Shown: piece after piece, positions 26,073-34,285 of the stretch | Position numbering within the stretch: position 1 is the stretch's first letter | How the letters are laid out: every line of letters begins with the position of its first letter | Source: JAJDAH01 sp964487605 | Lineage (GTDB): Bacteria > Myxococcota_A > Polyangia > Polyangiales > Polyangiaceae | Length of the DNA: 64,000 nucleotides | Reading direction: 5' to 3' | Assembly: GCA_964487605.1 (NCBI GenBank) | Contig: CAZARU010000024.1 | Coordinates: 8,456-72,455 of the forward strand | The notes under the pieces: model-generated | Seen by the model: only the letters and a program-made list of their open reading frames with translations | Databases searched by the model: none | Told to the model about the DNA's origin: nothing | Translations under genes and position numbers: made by a program

Positions 26073-26732
26073 ATGACGTCCCGCGCGACGACGCACGTCG
26101 TCTTCGACCTGGACGGAGTGCTCCTGGACACCGAGCCGCTCTACACACGGGCCACCCAGGAAATCGTCGACGAGTTCGGCAAGGTCTTCGACTGGAGCAT
26201 CAAGGGGGACATGATCGGCCGCGGACAGCTCGACGGCGCCGAGTACCTGGTCCGCGCGCTCGACCTACCCATCACCGCCCAGGAGTACCTTCGGCGCCGC
26301 CTCCCGAAGCTCGAGGTGCTGTTCCCGAACGTGGCGGCGCTGCCCGGCGCGGAGTCGCTCGTCGCGAGCCTCCGGGCCACGGGCGTTCCGATGGCCATCG
26401 CCACGAGCGGCGAGCGCTCGCTCACCGAGCTGAAGCTCTCGCGCCACGCGTGGCTCGAGGAGGTCGAGGTGATCGTGTGCGGGGACGACGCCGGGATCCG
26501 CCCCAAGCCCGCTCCGGACATCTTCCTGGTCGCCGCACGACGGCTCGGAGCTGCAGCGACACGCTGCGTGGTCGTCGAGGACTCCTTGGCCGGCGTCGCC
26601 GCGGCCCTGTCGGCGGGAATGCGCTGCATCGCGGTGCCCGATTCGAACATGGACGCCACGAGGTACTCCGACGCGCACGCCGTCGTGCGGAGCCTGACGG
26701 ACGTCACGCTTCGCATGCTGGGCCTGGAGTGA
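26073..26732 (+). CDS. HAD-superfamily phosphatase (beta-phosphoglucomutase-like subfamily)
   Basis: Cytosolic HAD hydrolase of 219 residues. Motif I is FDLDGVLLDTEP (nucleophile Asp and acid/base Asp), motif II is the Ser of AIATSGERS, motif III is the Lys of RPKPAPDIF, and motif IV is VVEDSLAGVAAA. These four place it in the subfamily I group with phosphoglycolate phosphatase and beta-phosphoglucomutase, small-molecule phosphate enzymes. The substrate is not determined. The ATG at 26073 leaves 10 residues before motif I, the usual spacing. It is followed by a convergent gene after about 50 bases. Confidence 0.9.
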   Translation: MTSRATTHVVFDLDGVLLDTEPLYTRATQEIVDEFGKVFDWSIKGDMIGRGQLDGAEYLVRALDLPITAQEYLRRRLPKLEVLFPNVAALPGAESLVASLRATGVPMAIATSGERSLTELKLSRHAWLEEVEVIVCGDDAGIRPKPAPDIFLVAARRLGAAATRCVVVEDSLAGVAAALSAGMRCIAVPDSNMDATRYSDAHAVVRSLTDVTLRMLGLE

Positions 26733-26750
26733 GCGCCGAGCGGTCACCGC

Positions 26751-26774
26751 GTCGTCGGGCCTGCCCAGGACGAC
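26751..26774. terminator. Candidate bidirectional terminator hairpin
   Basis: GTCGTC and GACGAC flank a 12-base loop that could itself pair partly (GGGC with GCCC). It lies between the convergent HAD and SUMF1 genes. There is no T-run, which is common in GC-rich genomes. Confidence 0.32.
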
Positions 26775-26784
26775 CGATGCGCCG

Positions 26785-28221
26785 TCACGGATCCCGCGCG
26801 CACCGCGCTCCATACGCGCGGTCACGAGTGCTCGGCGGGAAGGCGTCCCGCGCCGCTGCGCGGAGGTTGATCTCGGGGTAGTCGAAGCCACCGTTCCGGG
26901 CGACGCGCGTGCCGGCGGCGACGTTCGCGGGGTTGGTCGCCGGCGAGGTGGCGTAGAAGCCCGAGGTGTAGCCGTCGAACACCCACTCACCGACGTTGCC
27001 GGCGAGGTCGAGATGTCCGTAGCGCCCGGCGCCCGCGGGCTTCGAGCCGACGGGCAGGAGATCTGCGGCGAGGCAGCTCGGTTGGCCGTCCCCGAGGCAA
27101 AAGTACGCTGCCCGCGTCGCGTCCGGCGCCGCGGGGCCCCACGGGAAGAGGCGATTCTCGCCGCCGCCGGCCGCCGCGAACTCCCACTCCGCCTCGGTGG
27201 GCAGGCGGCCGCCGTCCCAGACGCAGAACGCGAAGGCGACGTACCAGTCGAGGCAGTTCAGGGGGACGGCCTCGTTCGCTCCAGGCGAATCGGTCCAGGT
27301 CTGGTAGCTGCTGGAGCACCGGAACGACTGCGCGAGCTGCGCGGCGTCGGCGGGAAGTCCACTGCTCCATGATGACTGCCAGCCCGTGCCCGGGATGGCC
27401 GGGTGCGCTCCGCTCCCGCCAGGTGGCGGCGTGCCGTCGTAGGCGGTGACGAACCGCCGCATCCGCCCCACGGAGATCTCGTACTTGTCCAGACCGAACG
27501 AGGTCAACGTGACGGTGTGCTCGGGCAGCTCGATGGAGCTGGCGCTTGGGTAGTAGTCCGGCGTGCCGCTGACCGTGCTGCGACCCATCAGGAAGCTGCC
27601 CCCGAGCCCGTCGATGCTGGTGCAGCAGCTCTCGCCCGCGCAGATCGGCGCCAGGCCCGCGCACGACCGGCCGGGCACGCTCGCGCCGCTGTCAGCGCCG
27701 CTCGCACCACCCGCACCGCTGTCGGCGCCGCTCGCACCGCCAGCGCCGCCGGTGCCTCCTGCATCGGTCACCGCCGGGCCGTCGGTGCCGCTCGCGTCCA
27801 CGGCGCCGCCCACGCCGCCTGCGCCGCTCGCGCCGCTCCCCGCGGAGCCCCCGCTACCGCCCCCGTCCGCGGCTCCGCCTGCTCCGCCTGCTCCGGCCCC
27901 CGACGAGCCCCCGCTTCCACTCCCGTCCGCAACGCCGCCAGATCCCGCGGACGCGTCGGCGGGCCTGCCGGCTCCGCCCCCGCTTCCCGCGGTCCCGGAC
28001 ACGCCGGCAGCGCCGCCGGGGCCCCCGGAGCTTCCGGCGCTCCCCGACGCGCCCCCGGAGCCGGCAGTCGAGCCGCCCGCACCGCCCGTGCCACCCGCAC
28101 CGCTCGCGCTCGCATCGGCGACGCCACCGTCGAGTTCGCGCGCCGCGTTCCGATCCGGCTCGTCGGCACACGACGCGCCGAGGAGCGAGAACATCAGGAG
28201 CAACGAAGCGGCGCGGTGCAT
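26785..28221 (-). CDS. SUMF1/FGE-like domain lipoprotein
   Basis: Lipoprotein of 478 residues. A signal peptide ends in GASC (Cys18). A very long Gly/Ser/Ala tract (about residues 35-190) follows, and then a C-terminal formylglycine-generating-enzyme-like domain (about 215-475) with FLMGRS, LDKYEISVGRMRRFV, RLPTEAEWEFAAAGGG, GNVGEWVFDGY and a final RNGGFDYPEINLRAAARD. In copper-dependent FGEs two active-site cysteines are needed; here the region that should carry them reads RDRAYGARCARDP, with one Cys near the end, so catalytic FGE activity is uncertain. Many SUMF1 domains bind ligands or modify other targets. ATG 28221 is chosen for the signal peptide. Confidence 0.85.
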   Translation of the reverse strand: MHRAASLLLMFSLLGASCADEPDRNAARELDGGVADASASGAGGTGGAGGSTAGSGGASGSAGSSGGPGGAAGVSGTAGSGGGAGRPADASAGSGGVADGSGSGGSSGAGAGGAGGAADGGGSGGSAGSGASGAGGVGGAVDASGTDGPAVTDAGGTGGAGGASGADSGAGGASGADSGASVPGRSCAGLAPICAGESCCTSIDGLGGSFLMGRSTVSGTPDYYPSASSIELPEHTVTLTSFGLDKYEISVGRMRRFVTAYDGTPPPGGSGAHPAIPGTGWQSSWSSGLPADAAQLAQSFRCSSSYQTWTDSPGANEAVPLNCLDWYVAFAFCVWDGGRLPTEAEWEFAAAGGGENRLFPWGPAAPDATRAAYFCLGDGQPSCLAADLLPVGSKPAGAGRYGHLDLAGNVGEWVFDGYTSGFYATSPATNPANVAAGTRVARNGGFDYPEINLRAAARDAFPPSTRDRAYGARCARDP

Positions 28222-28391
28222 GACGAGAGTCCGTCGCTCCACGCGGGGCGCCGCCATGGCATCCGCCCGACGGGTGGTGAACGAGAGCCGAGGTAGACGC
28301 ACCGCGGGTCCGCGAACTGTAGCACCCGCGCAGGCCCTCGCGCGTCGCCGGTGCTCGAAGCCCGCGCGGCGAGCGCCGGCGCAGCCCCCCG

Positions 28392-29717
28392 TCAAGCCCC
28401 GGAGCCACCGGTTCCCGGCGCGACGCCCACGTAGCGCGCACGGGGTCGGAGCAGGTGCCCGGCGGCGCGCTGCTCGAGGACGTGAGCGACCCAACCTGCA
28501 ACGCGGCCGAAAGCGAAGAGCACGCTACCGGCACCCCGGGGCGCGCCGAGGGCACTCGCCAACAGGACGAGCCCGGCGTCGAGATTCGGTTCGGTCCCCC
28601 GCGTACGCCGCACCGCGCGCACCAGGCGGGCGGTCGCGGCCGCTCGCTGGTGCCCGACACCCACGGCGTCCGCAGCTCGCTCCAGCCACGCGAAGCGCGG
28701 GTCGCCCGCCGGGTACAGCGGATGACCGAACCCTGGGAGCGAATCACCACGGCGCGCTCGCTCGTTCACGACGTGCTCCACGCCACGTCCCGCCTCGCGG
28801 GCCACCTCGACCTCGTCGATCAGGTACTCGACCCGCGCGCTCGCCCCTCCATGACGCGTACCGCCGAGCGTCGCGAGCCCCGCCGAGAGGCACGCGTACA
28901 GGTCCGCCCCCGCGCTCGCCGCGACGCGGGCGGCGAAGGTGGAGGCGTTCAGCTCGTGGTCGGCCACCGCGACCAGAGCGGCGTCCACGGCCGCCACGGA
29001 TGCAGGGCTCGCCGCCACGCCGAGCGCATGGCACGTCGCTTCGGCCACCGACGACGCCCGAAGGACGCGCGCAACGGCACCTGGTCGAGCTCGAACGGCC
29101 GCGACGCTCGCCACGAGTCGAACGACGAGGCCGCGCGCTCGGGTGATCTCGGCCTCGGCCGGCGCATCGAAGCGCGCCGGGTCGGCCAGCGCGAGCAGCG
29201 GCAACGCGAGCCCCAGGGCGTCGAGGAACCCTGCATCCCTCGGTACGGCTTCGGTGAACTGCCTCGTGTCGATCCCGGCGTCGCTCGCTTTCCAGGGAAC
29301 CTCGGCCGGCGCGCTGCCCGCCCACAGCCACTCGGCGGCGCGCTCGAAAGCTCGCTCACCCCCGATGAACTCCGAGGCCAAGCGGCCGCGGTACGTGGGA
29401 CCCGTAGGCTCGATGCGCGTCAGCGCAGACTCGAGCACGGGCTCTCCCCACCGCAGAGCTCCAGCGGCAACCGCGCCGTGGCCCGCGCGTGCGTCGCTCA
29501 GCGCCTTGACCCGAAGCACCTCCTCGCGCGCGTATCGGCGTCCGCGCGACCCGGGCGGAGAGATACCGCGAAGGCGACCTCGTGACGCGTAGGCGTACAC
29601 GGTCGCGACCCGTACGCCGAGGAGCGCGGCCGCCTCCTTCGCATCCACCAACTCGCCGCGGGACGCCACGCGCGCGACGCGGCGCTCGGGATCGGAACGT
29701 CGGCTCACGCCGCGCAT
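28392..29717 (-). CDS. Citrate synthase family protein with N-terminal HTH
   Basis: A 441-residue protein. Residues ~24-72 are an excisionase/MerR-like helix-turn-helix (VDAKEAAALLGVRVATVYAY). A full citrate synthase fold follows, with NASTFAARV, a catalytic-type His in TRHGGA, a second in GFGHPLYPAGDP, and the Asp in EPNLDAGLVLL. The usual GFGHR arginine is Pro here, as in other HTH-fused members I recall. It could condense oxaloacetate with an acyl-CoA and also bind DNA. The ATG at 29717 sits directly against a candidate -10 element; GTG 29708 would be a leaderless start. It is divergent from a second citrate synthase paralogue, with two palindromes between. Confidence 0.88.
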   Translation of the reverse strand: MRGVSRRSDPERRVARVASRGELVDAKEAAALLGVRVATVYAYASRGRLRGISPPGSRGRRYAREEVLRVKALSDARAGHGAVAAGALRWGEPVLESALTRIEPTGPTYRGRLASEFIGGERAFERAAEWLWAGSAPAEVPWKASDAGIDTRQFTEAVPRDAGFLDALGLALPLLALADPARFDAPAEAEITRARGLVVRLVASVAAVRARPGAVARVLRASSVAEATCHALGVAASPASVAAVDAALVAVADHELNASTFAARVAASAGADLYACLSAGLATLGGTRHGGASARVEYLIDEVEVAREAGRGVEHVVNERARRGDSLPGFGHPLYPAGDPRFAWLERAADAVGVGHQRAAATARLVRAVRRTRGTEPNLDAGLVLLASALGAPRGAGSVLFAFGRVAGWVAHVLEQRAAGHLLRPRARYVGVAPGTGGSGA

Positions 29718-29718
29718 A

Positions 29719-29734
29719 TTGATTGTTCAATCAA
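29719..29734. promoter_or_regulatory. Inverted repeat TTGATTG-TT-CAATCAA, candidate operator
   Basis: Two perfect 7-bp arms with a 2-base spacer lie in the 72-bp gap between the divergent citrate synthase genes. They stand out as AT-rich in a GC-rich genome. Position just upstream of the HTH-fused gene suggests an operator, perhaps for its own product; this is inference. Confidence 0.6.
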
Positions 29735-29735
29735 C

Positions 29736-29745
29736 CTTGATCAAG
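29736..29745. promoter_or_regulatory. 10-bp palindrome CTTGATCAAG, second half of the operator region
   Basis: A perfect palindrome one base after the first inverted repeat, sharing the TTGAT...ATCAA core. On the minus strand, TTGATC (29744-29739), 17 bases and CAATAT (29721-29716) form a plausible sigma-70-type promoter that overlaps both repeats, so a bound protein would block it. Confidence 0.5.
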
Positions 29746-29778
29746 TTCGCCCGTCGCCCGAGGATCCCTGCACGACCC

Positions 29779-29783
29779 GGAGG
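29779..29783 (+). promoter_or_regulatory. Ribosome binding site GGAGG
   Basis: GGAGG 6 bases before ATG 29790 supports the start of the second citrate synthase paralogue. Confidence 0.6.
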
Positions 29784-29789
29784 TCCCAG

Positions 29790-31082
29790 ATGCCCGAAGC
29801 CACCCCAGCGGATGCGTGCTCCCCTTCCATCGCCGGGCCGCGCTCCGATGCGTCGGACGCGGGCGATGCGCCGAAGCCCGAGCGTTCGACGGGCCTCGAG
29901 GGCGTGGTCGCCTGCGACACTGCGCTGTCTCGCGTCGAAGGGACGCTTGGCCGCCTCACGGTAGCGGGTCGGCTCATCGAGGAGCTGGTGGGCACCATCG
30001 GCTTCGAGCGAGTCGTCTCGGACCTGTGGCACCTCGCGCTCGGCGCCGAGGGGCGCGCGGCCGACGGCACCGAGGAGGTTCGCCTCGCGCTCGGCGAGGC
30101 GCGCGTTCGCGCATTCGCGCGCCTCTCCGATCTGAGGGCTGCGTTGGATCGGGACGACGCGATGTCGGCGCTGCGCGCCGCCGTGGCGCAGCTGGACGCG
30201 CGCGCGCCGCGAACGACCCGCTCCATCGCCGCCGCACGCGCCGTGGCGCCGCTGGCCGCTCCGCCCTTCGCCGCGGATCTGGAAGCGTCGATCGAGCTCG
30301 TCGGCTCCGCCGCCGTGTTCGTCGGCGCCTGGGCCCGACTTCGTCTCCGGCTCGACCCCGTCGCGCCCGATCCCGACGCTCCCCACGCGGCGGACCTCCT
30401 GCGCGGAATCCTGGGGCGGGCGTCGGCGCCGGCCCAGGTCGAGGGACTCGACGCGTATCTCGTCACCGTTGCGGAGCACGGACTCAACGCCTCGACCTTC
30501 ACCGCCAGGATCGTCGCGTCGACCGGGGCCGACCTCGTCTCGGCGACGACCGCCGCGATCGGCGCGCTCTCGGGACCGCTGCATGGCGGCGCCCCTGGGC
30601 CGGTGCTCGACATGCTCGACGCCGTCGGAGCGCCGGAGCGCGCGGACGAGTGGGTGGCGCAGGAGCTCGGCGCACGCCGGCGGATCATGGGCATGGGGCA
30701 CCGCATCTATCGGACACGCGACCCCCGCGCGGCCGTGCTCGAGCGCACGGTCGAACGGCTGGAGCACGTGGCGCTCGCGGACCGCAGCGTCGCCGGCCTT
30801 CGGGCGAGGGAGCGCCTTCGCCTGGCGCGCGCGGTCGAAGCAGCGGCCGTGCGTGCGCTGTCCGCGGCGCATCCGGGCCGCGCCCTTCGCGCGAACGTCG
30901 AGTTCTACACTGCCGTCCTGCTCGACGCGCTGGGCGTGCCGAGGAGCCTTTTCAGCGCGCTCTTCGCGTGCGCGAGGATGGCCGGTTGGTGCGCCCACGT
31001 GCTCGAGCAGCGACGCACCGGGCGACTGATCCGTCCCGCCAGCCGCTACGTGGGACCGGAGCCAGCGACCGGCCTCGGCTGA
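29790..31082 (+). CDS. Citrate synthase-like protein with altered catalytic Asp
   Basis: A 430-residue citrate synthase paralogue without an HTH. The first ~35 residues are a variable Ala/Pro/Ser-rich extension. The catalytic-type His is in GPLHGGAPG, and a second is in GMGHRIYRTRDPRAAVLE. The segment that normally reads PNVDFYSG reads ANVEFYTAVLLDALG, so the catalytic Asp (Asp375 in pig enzyme numbering) is Glu. The final SRYVGP is the family's C-terminal motif. The substitution may lower or change activity, or the protein may act with its divergent partner as a heteromeric enzyme. Divergent from the HTH-fused gene and sharing its palindromic promoter region. Confidence 0.85.
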   Translation: MPEATPADACSPSIAGPRSDASDAGDAPKPERSTGLEGVVACDTALSRVEGTLGRLTVAGRLIEELVGTIGFERVVSDLWHLALGAEGRAADGTEEVRLALGEARVRAFARLSDLRAALDRDDAMSALRAAVAQLDARAPRTTRSIAAARAVAPLAAPPFAADLEASIELVGSAAVFVGAWARLRLRLDPVAPDPDAPHAADLLRGILGRASAPAQVEGLDAYLVTVAEHGLNASTFTARIVASTGADLVSATTAAIGALSGPLHGGAPGPVLDMLDAVGAPERADEWVAQELGARRRIMGMGHRIYRTRDPRAAVLERTVERLEHVALADRSVAGLRARERLRLARAVEAAAVRALSAAHPGRALRANVEFYTAVLLDALGVPRSLFSALFACARMAGWCAHVLEQRRTGRLIRPASRYVGPEPATGLG

Positions 31083-31175
31083 GCCGGACCCCGCCCGCGC
31101 GTTCAGCCTGGCCGGGCGAACCGGATGCGCGCACGTGGCGGATCGCCTAACCTCCGCGGCGAGGCATCGACAGCA

Positions 31176-32486
31176 GTGAGCGAGCAGAGGTACCAGATCG
31201 TCGAACGGATCGCCGCGGGCGGCATGGCGGAGGTCTACCGGGGCGAGAGCGCCGGAATCGAGGGGTTCCGCAAGAAGGTCGCCATCAAGCGCGTGCTCCC
31301 GAAGCTGTCGGCGAACCGCGAGTTCATCAACATGTTCCTCGACGAGGCGCGCCTCGGCGCCTACCTGAGCCACTCGCGGTGCGTCCAGGTCTTCGACATC
31401 GGGCAGGCTGGCGGCGCGCACTTCATCGTCATGGAGTACGTCGACGGCGCCGACCTCAAGGGCGTCATGGAGTATCTGACCGCGCGCGGGGAGCAGTTTC
31501 CCGTCGAGGTCGCCGTGGCCATCTGTCTCGGCATCTGCGAAGGCCTCGCGTACGCGCACCAGGCGCACGACCACCACGGTCAGTCGCTGAACATCGTTCA
31601 CCGCGACATCTCGCCACACAACGTCCTCATGACGCGGTTCGGCGAGGTCAAGCTCGTCGACTTCGGTCTCGCCAAGGCCAGCTCGCACCTGACGTCCGAA
31701 GACGAGGACATGGTCAAGGGGAAGTTCGGATACCTCGCGCCGGAGGTCACCCACGGCAAGGGCGCCGACAAGCGCGTCGACATCTTCGCGGCCGGGATCC
31801 TCCTGTGGGAGATGCTCGTCGGGCGCAGGCTCTTCCTCGGAAGCTCGGATCTGGAGACGTTCAAGCTCGTGCGCGCCGCGCAGATCCCCGATCCGCGGCA
31901 CGATCGACCGGAGATCCCCGACGCGGTGATGCGCGTGCTCGGCAAGGCGCTCGCCGCGGAGCCCGACCAGCGTTACGCATCCGCAGACCACATGGCGGCG
32001 GACCTGGCCGTTGCGCAGATCGGGCTCGGCAAGGCGGTCACCTATCTCGACATCGCGCGGCTGGTGGAGGGCGCGGCAAAGGAGCGGGACTCCCGCCGTC
32101 AGGCGGAGAGCAAGACGACCGCTGGCGTCATCGGCGACCTCATCCTGGACGCGCTGCACGACTTCTCCGGCGGCCTAGACGACGCCCCGGACGTGAACGT
32201 CCTCGGTACGCGCGGGGTCGAGGGCGGCGGCGGTGACTTCGTGGACCCCTCGCAGTGGGACCTCGGCAGCTTCCTGGAGGAGGCGAACGCTCCGGAAGCC
32301 GCACCGGAGCCATCCCCGGAGCCGATCGACGCCATCGAAGAGCTGGTCGAGCTCACCGAGGCGAAGCCCGAGCCGCCAGCTTCGCCCCCGCCTCCGCGCC
32401 GCCCTCCCCCGCCCCGAGAGCGGGTGCAGGGGCCGCCCGAGGAGAAGAAGGACGGGCCCTTCTGGCGTCGCTGGTTCGGAAGCTGA
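31176..32486 (+). CDS. Hanks-type Ser/Thr protein kinase, soluble
   Basis: A 436-residue cytoplasmic kinase. Residues ~1-290 form the catalytic domain: glycine loop IAAGGMAEVYRG, ATP-binding Lys in VAIKRVLPK, catalytic loop HRDISPHNVL (the variant HRDIS where most kinases have HRDLK, common in myxobacteria), DFGLAKA, and GKFGYLAPEV as the activation-loop end. No membrane helix is seen. The C-terminal 130 residues are acidic, then Pro-rich with a PPPPRRPPPPRERV-type tract, and end GPFWRRWFGS; this tail probably docks substrates. GTG 31176 is preferred, with GAGG 11 bases upstream; ATG 31125 is an alternative with a poor N-terminus. Convergent with the DUF2254-like gene. Confidence 0.9.
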   Translation: MSEQRYQIVERIAAGGMAEVYRGESAGIEGFRKKVAIKRVLPKLSANREFINMFLDEARLGAYLSHSRCVQVFDIGQAGGAHFIVMEYVDGADLKGVMEYLTARGEQFPVEVAVAICLGICEGLAYAHQAHDHHGQSLNIVHRDISPHNVLMTRFGEVKLVDFGLAKASSHLTSEDEDMVKGKFGYLAPEVTHGKGADKRVDIFAAGILLWEMLVGRRLFLGSSDLETFKLVRAAQIPDPRHDRPEIPDAVMRVLGKALAAEPDQRYASADHMAADLAVAQIGLGKAVTYLDIARLVEGAAKERDSRRQAESKTTAGVIGDLILDALHDFSGGLDDAPDVNVLGTRGVEGGGGDFVDPSQWDLGSFLEEANAPEAAPEPSPEPIDAIEELVELTEAKPEPPASPPPPRRPPPPRERVQGPPEEKKDGPFWRRWFGS

Positions 32487-32496
32487 TCGGACCACC

Positions 32497-34101
32497 TCAG
32501 CTCTCCGTCGTGCTCGACGGCGGCGGGGACGCCGCGTCGATGCCGAGCCAGTCGAAGAACTCCGCCATCGTGTTTCGCTGCGCCTCCGGCATGAACTCGA
32601 AGTTGCGCCCCCGATCGATGATCTCCCAGAAGTCCTTCGTCCTGACGCCCTCGAGCTGCTGGCGAATGGCGAACAGGCGGTCCGGCGGCTCGTCCTTCAT
32701 GTCCTTGGCGATGGTCCTGGCCTTGTCGGTCTGACCCGCCGCGATGTAGTAGGCAGCGAGCTTCACCTGCGCCTTGCGAACGCCGAGGAGCGCCTTCTCC
32801 TGGCTGCGCACCTGGAGTGGCCGGTCGAGCTCCAGGAAGTCCTCGAGCATCGGGCGCTCCGCGGCGCTCCCCGCTTCGGCGGCGTACTGGCAGAGCGCGG
32901 AGACGTCGTAGGCGACCGTCTCGGTCACGAAAGTGAGCTTCATGTCGAAGCTCACGTGACCGTAGTAGTTCATGTGCTTGACGCCCTCGATGGCGGCAGC
33001 GTCGTTGCCCTGGCGGATCATCGCCTCCACGAGCAGTCGATACTGATTGAGCACGTTGTAGGCGGTCCTGACGTCCCTCGCGTTCAGCGTGGAGCGCATG
33101 TAGGAGTTCATGAAGCGAAAAACCAGCGTCACGAGCTCCTGGTCCTTCGCCTCGCCTGCCGCCTCCCCGATGTACCGGGTGTCGATGGCGATCAGGTAGT
33201 TGATGTCTCGCATCGAGCCGAGGGCCTCGTTGTAGATGCCCAGGTACTGCCGCATGACCTTCCACTCGACCCAGGTGCGGCGATCCTCGAGGTCCTCCAG
33301 GGACTCCGGGTCCATCGCCACGAAGTCGGGATTCATGCGGAGACCGCCGCCGATCTCGAACCACCGGTCCGTCGCCTGCGGCTTGTTCTTCAGGTAGGCC
33401 AGCGCGAGATCCTTCAGGGCGTCCACGGCCCCCGACGCGATGATCTTGTCCTTGCCGGAGATCGAGTTGGAGGTGATGTCGGTCAGCTCTTCCATGCTGC
33501 CCAGGGTGCTCACCTGCGCTTCGGACACCTTGTCGGTGTCGTTCTCGTGGATGCCGCGCTCGGCGAGGCGGCCGGCATCGCGGCGGATTCGGACGATGAT
33601 GTTCGTCGGCTCGAGGAACCAGAAGACGTACCCGAAGTACGGACCCATGAGCACGATGCCGACCGTCGTCATGCCCAGCATGACGAGCAGCGCCGCACGC
33701 GGAACGAACATCTCCTGCAGCGCGACGCTCAACCACACGCCGTACACCGCGGCGACCACGTAGAACGCGAGCACGGTCAGGTTCACGCGATCCCGGAGGA
33801 ACATCCGCGCGACACCCGTGTAGCGGTCCGCCGACAGCTGCACGATGATGGAGACGACGGTGATGACGATGCCGAAGACCGCGGCGATCATGCCGCCGAG
33901 GGAGCTCACGGCGTCCGTGATGCTGCCCGGATCGAACTGCACGTAGTGCGCGAGCACCCCATCGACGCCGTGGGTCGGGGGGCCGCCCGTCGCGAAGCGG
34001 TCCAGGGTGTAGAAGCCGAAGAAGACGACGAGCGACGCCGCCGTCATCACCACGACGGGCATCGCCCAGTGTCGGCGGAACGTGAGCGGCGTCGACTTCA
34101 T
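32497..34101 (-). CDS. DUF2254-like membrane protein
   Basis: A 534-residue membrane protein. Its first ~165 residues hold about four helices, with the DUF2254-type segment VVSIIVQLSADRYTGVARMF and LRDRVNLTVLAFYVVAAVYG between them. A long soluble part follows, helical and charged, rich in aromatic and Leu positions. Typical DUF2254 proteins are smaller and lack so long a soluble tail, so a family-level label is safe but function is unknown. A tetratricopeptide-like helical arrangement in the C-terminal half is possible (QVKLAAYYIAAGQTDKARTI is suggestive). It is divergent from the tetR-type gene across 184 bases. Confidence 0.72.
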   Translation of the reverse strand: MKSTPLTFRRHWAMPVVVMTAASLVVFFGFYTLDRFATGGPPTHGVDGVLAHYVQFDPGSITDAVSSLGGMIAAVFGIVITVVSIIVQLSADRYTGVARMFLRDRVNLTVLAFYVVAAVYGVWLSVALQEMFVPRAALLVMLGMTTVGIVLMGPYFGYVFWFLEPTNIIVRIRRDAGRLAERGIHENDTDKVSEAQVSTLGSMEELTDITSNSISGKDKIIASGAVDALKDLALAYLKNKPQATDRWFEIGGGLRMNPDFVAMDPESLEDLEDRRTWVEWKVMRQYLGIYNEALGSMRDINYLIAIDTRYIGEAAGEAKDQELVTLVFRFMNSYMRSTLNARDVRTAYNVLNQYRLLVEAMIRQGNDAAAIEGVKHMNYYGHVSFDMKLTFVTETVAYDVSALCQYAAEAGSAAERPMLEDFLELDRPLQVRSQEKALLGVRKAQVKLAAYYIAAGQTDKARTIAKDMKDEPPDRLFAIRQQLEGVRTKDFWEIIDRGRNFEFMPEAQRNTMAEFFDWLGIDAASPPPSSTTES

Positions 34102-34218
34102 GGCCAGGGGCGCGGGCCGCCGAGCGGCGACGCCCGAGCCTATCCCGGCTCGACTCCGGCTCGACGCGCGAAGCTGGACTCACCCAAGGGCCCGAGAAAA
34201 CCCGGCCAGCGGGCGCCC

Positions 34219-34248
34219 TTGACCTCGGAACGCCCGCTGGCGTAGATT
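34219..34248 (+). promoter_or_regulatory. Sigma-70-type promoter of the tetR-type operon
   Basis: TTGACC (34219-34224), 18 bases, then TAGATT (34243-34248). The -35 matches five of six consensus bases and the -10 four of six. The transcription start would fall inside the palindrome that follows, an arrangement typical of autorepressed TetR genes. Confidence 0.6.
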
Positions 34249-34263
34249 CAAACATCTGCTTGA
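34248..34263. promoter_or_regulatory. Candidate TetR operator
   Basis: TCAAACATCTGCTTGA is a 16-bp imperfect palindrome (12 of 16 positions symmetric) immediately after the -10 element. CAAACAnnTGtTTG-like sites are common operators for TetR-family repressors. Autoregulation by the downstream gene product is inferred. Confidence 0.55.
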
Positions 34264-34285
34264 TACGCCTGTTCGAGGCGACCTG

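Noticed and set aside
26785..28221. SUMF1 protein as the activator of the sulfatase-like cluster
   Set aside because: The sulfatase-like proteins have no C/S-x-P-x-R target motif, and the SUMF1 domain seems to lack a complete catalytic cysteine pair.
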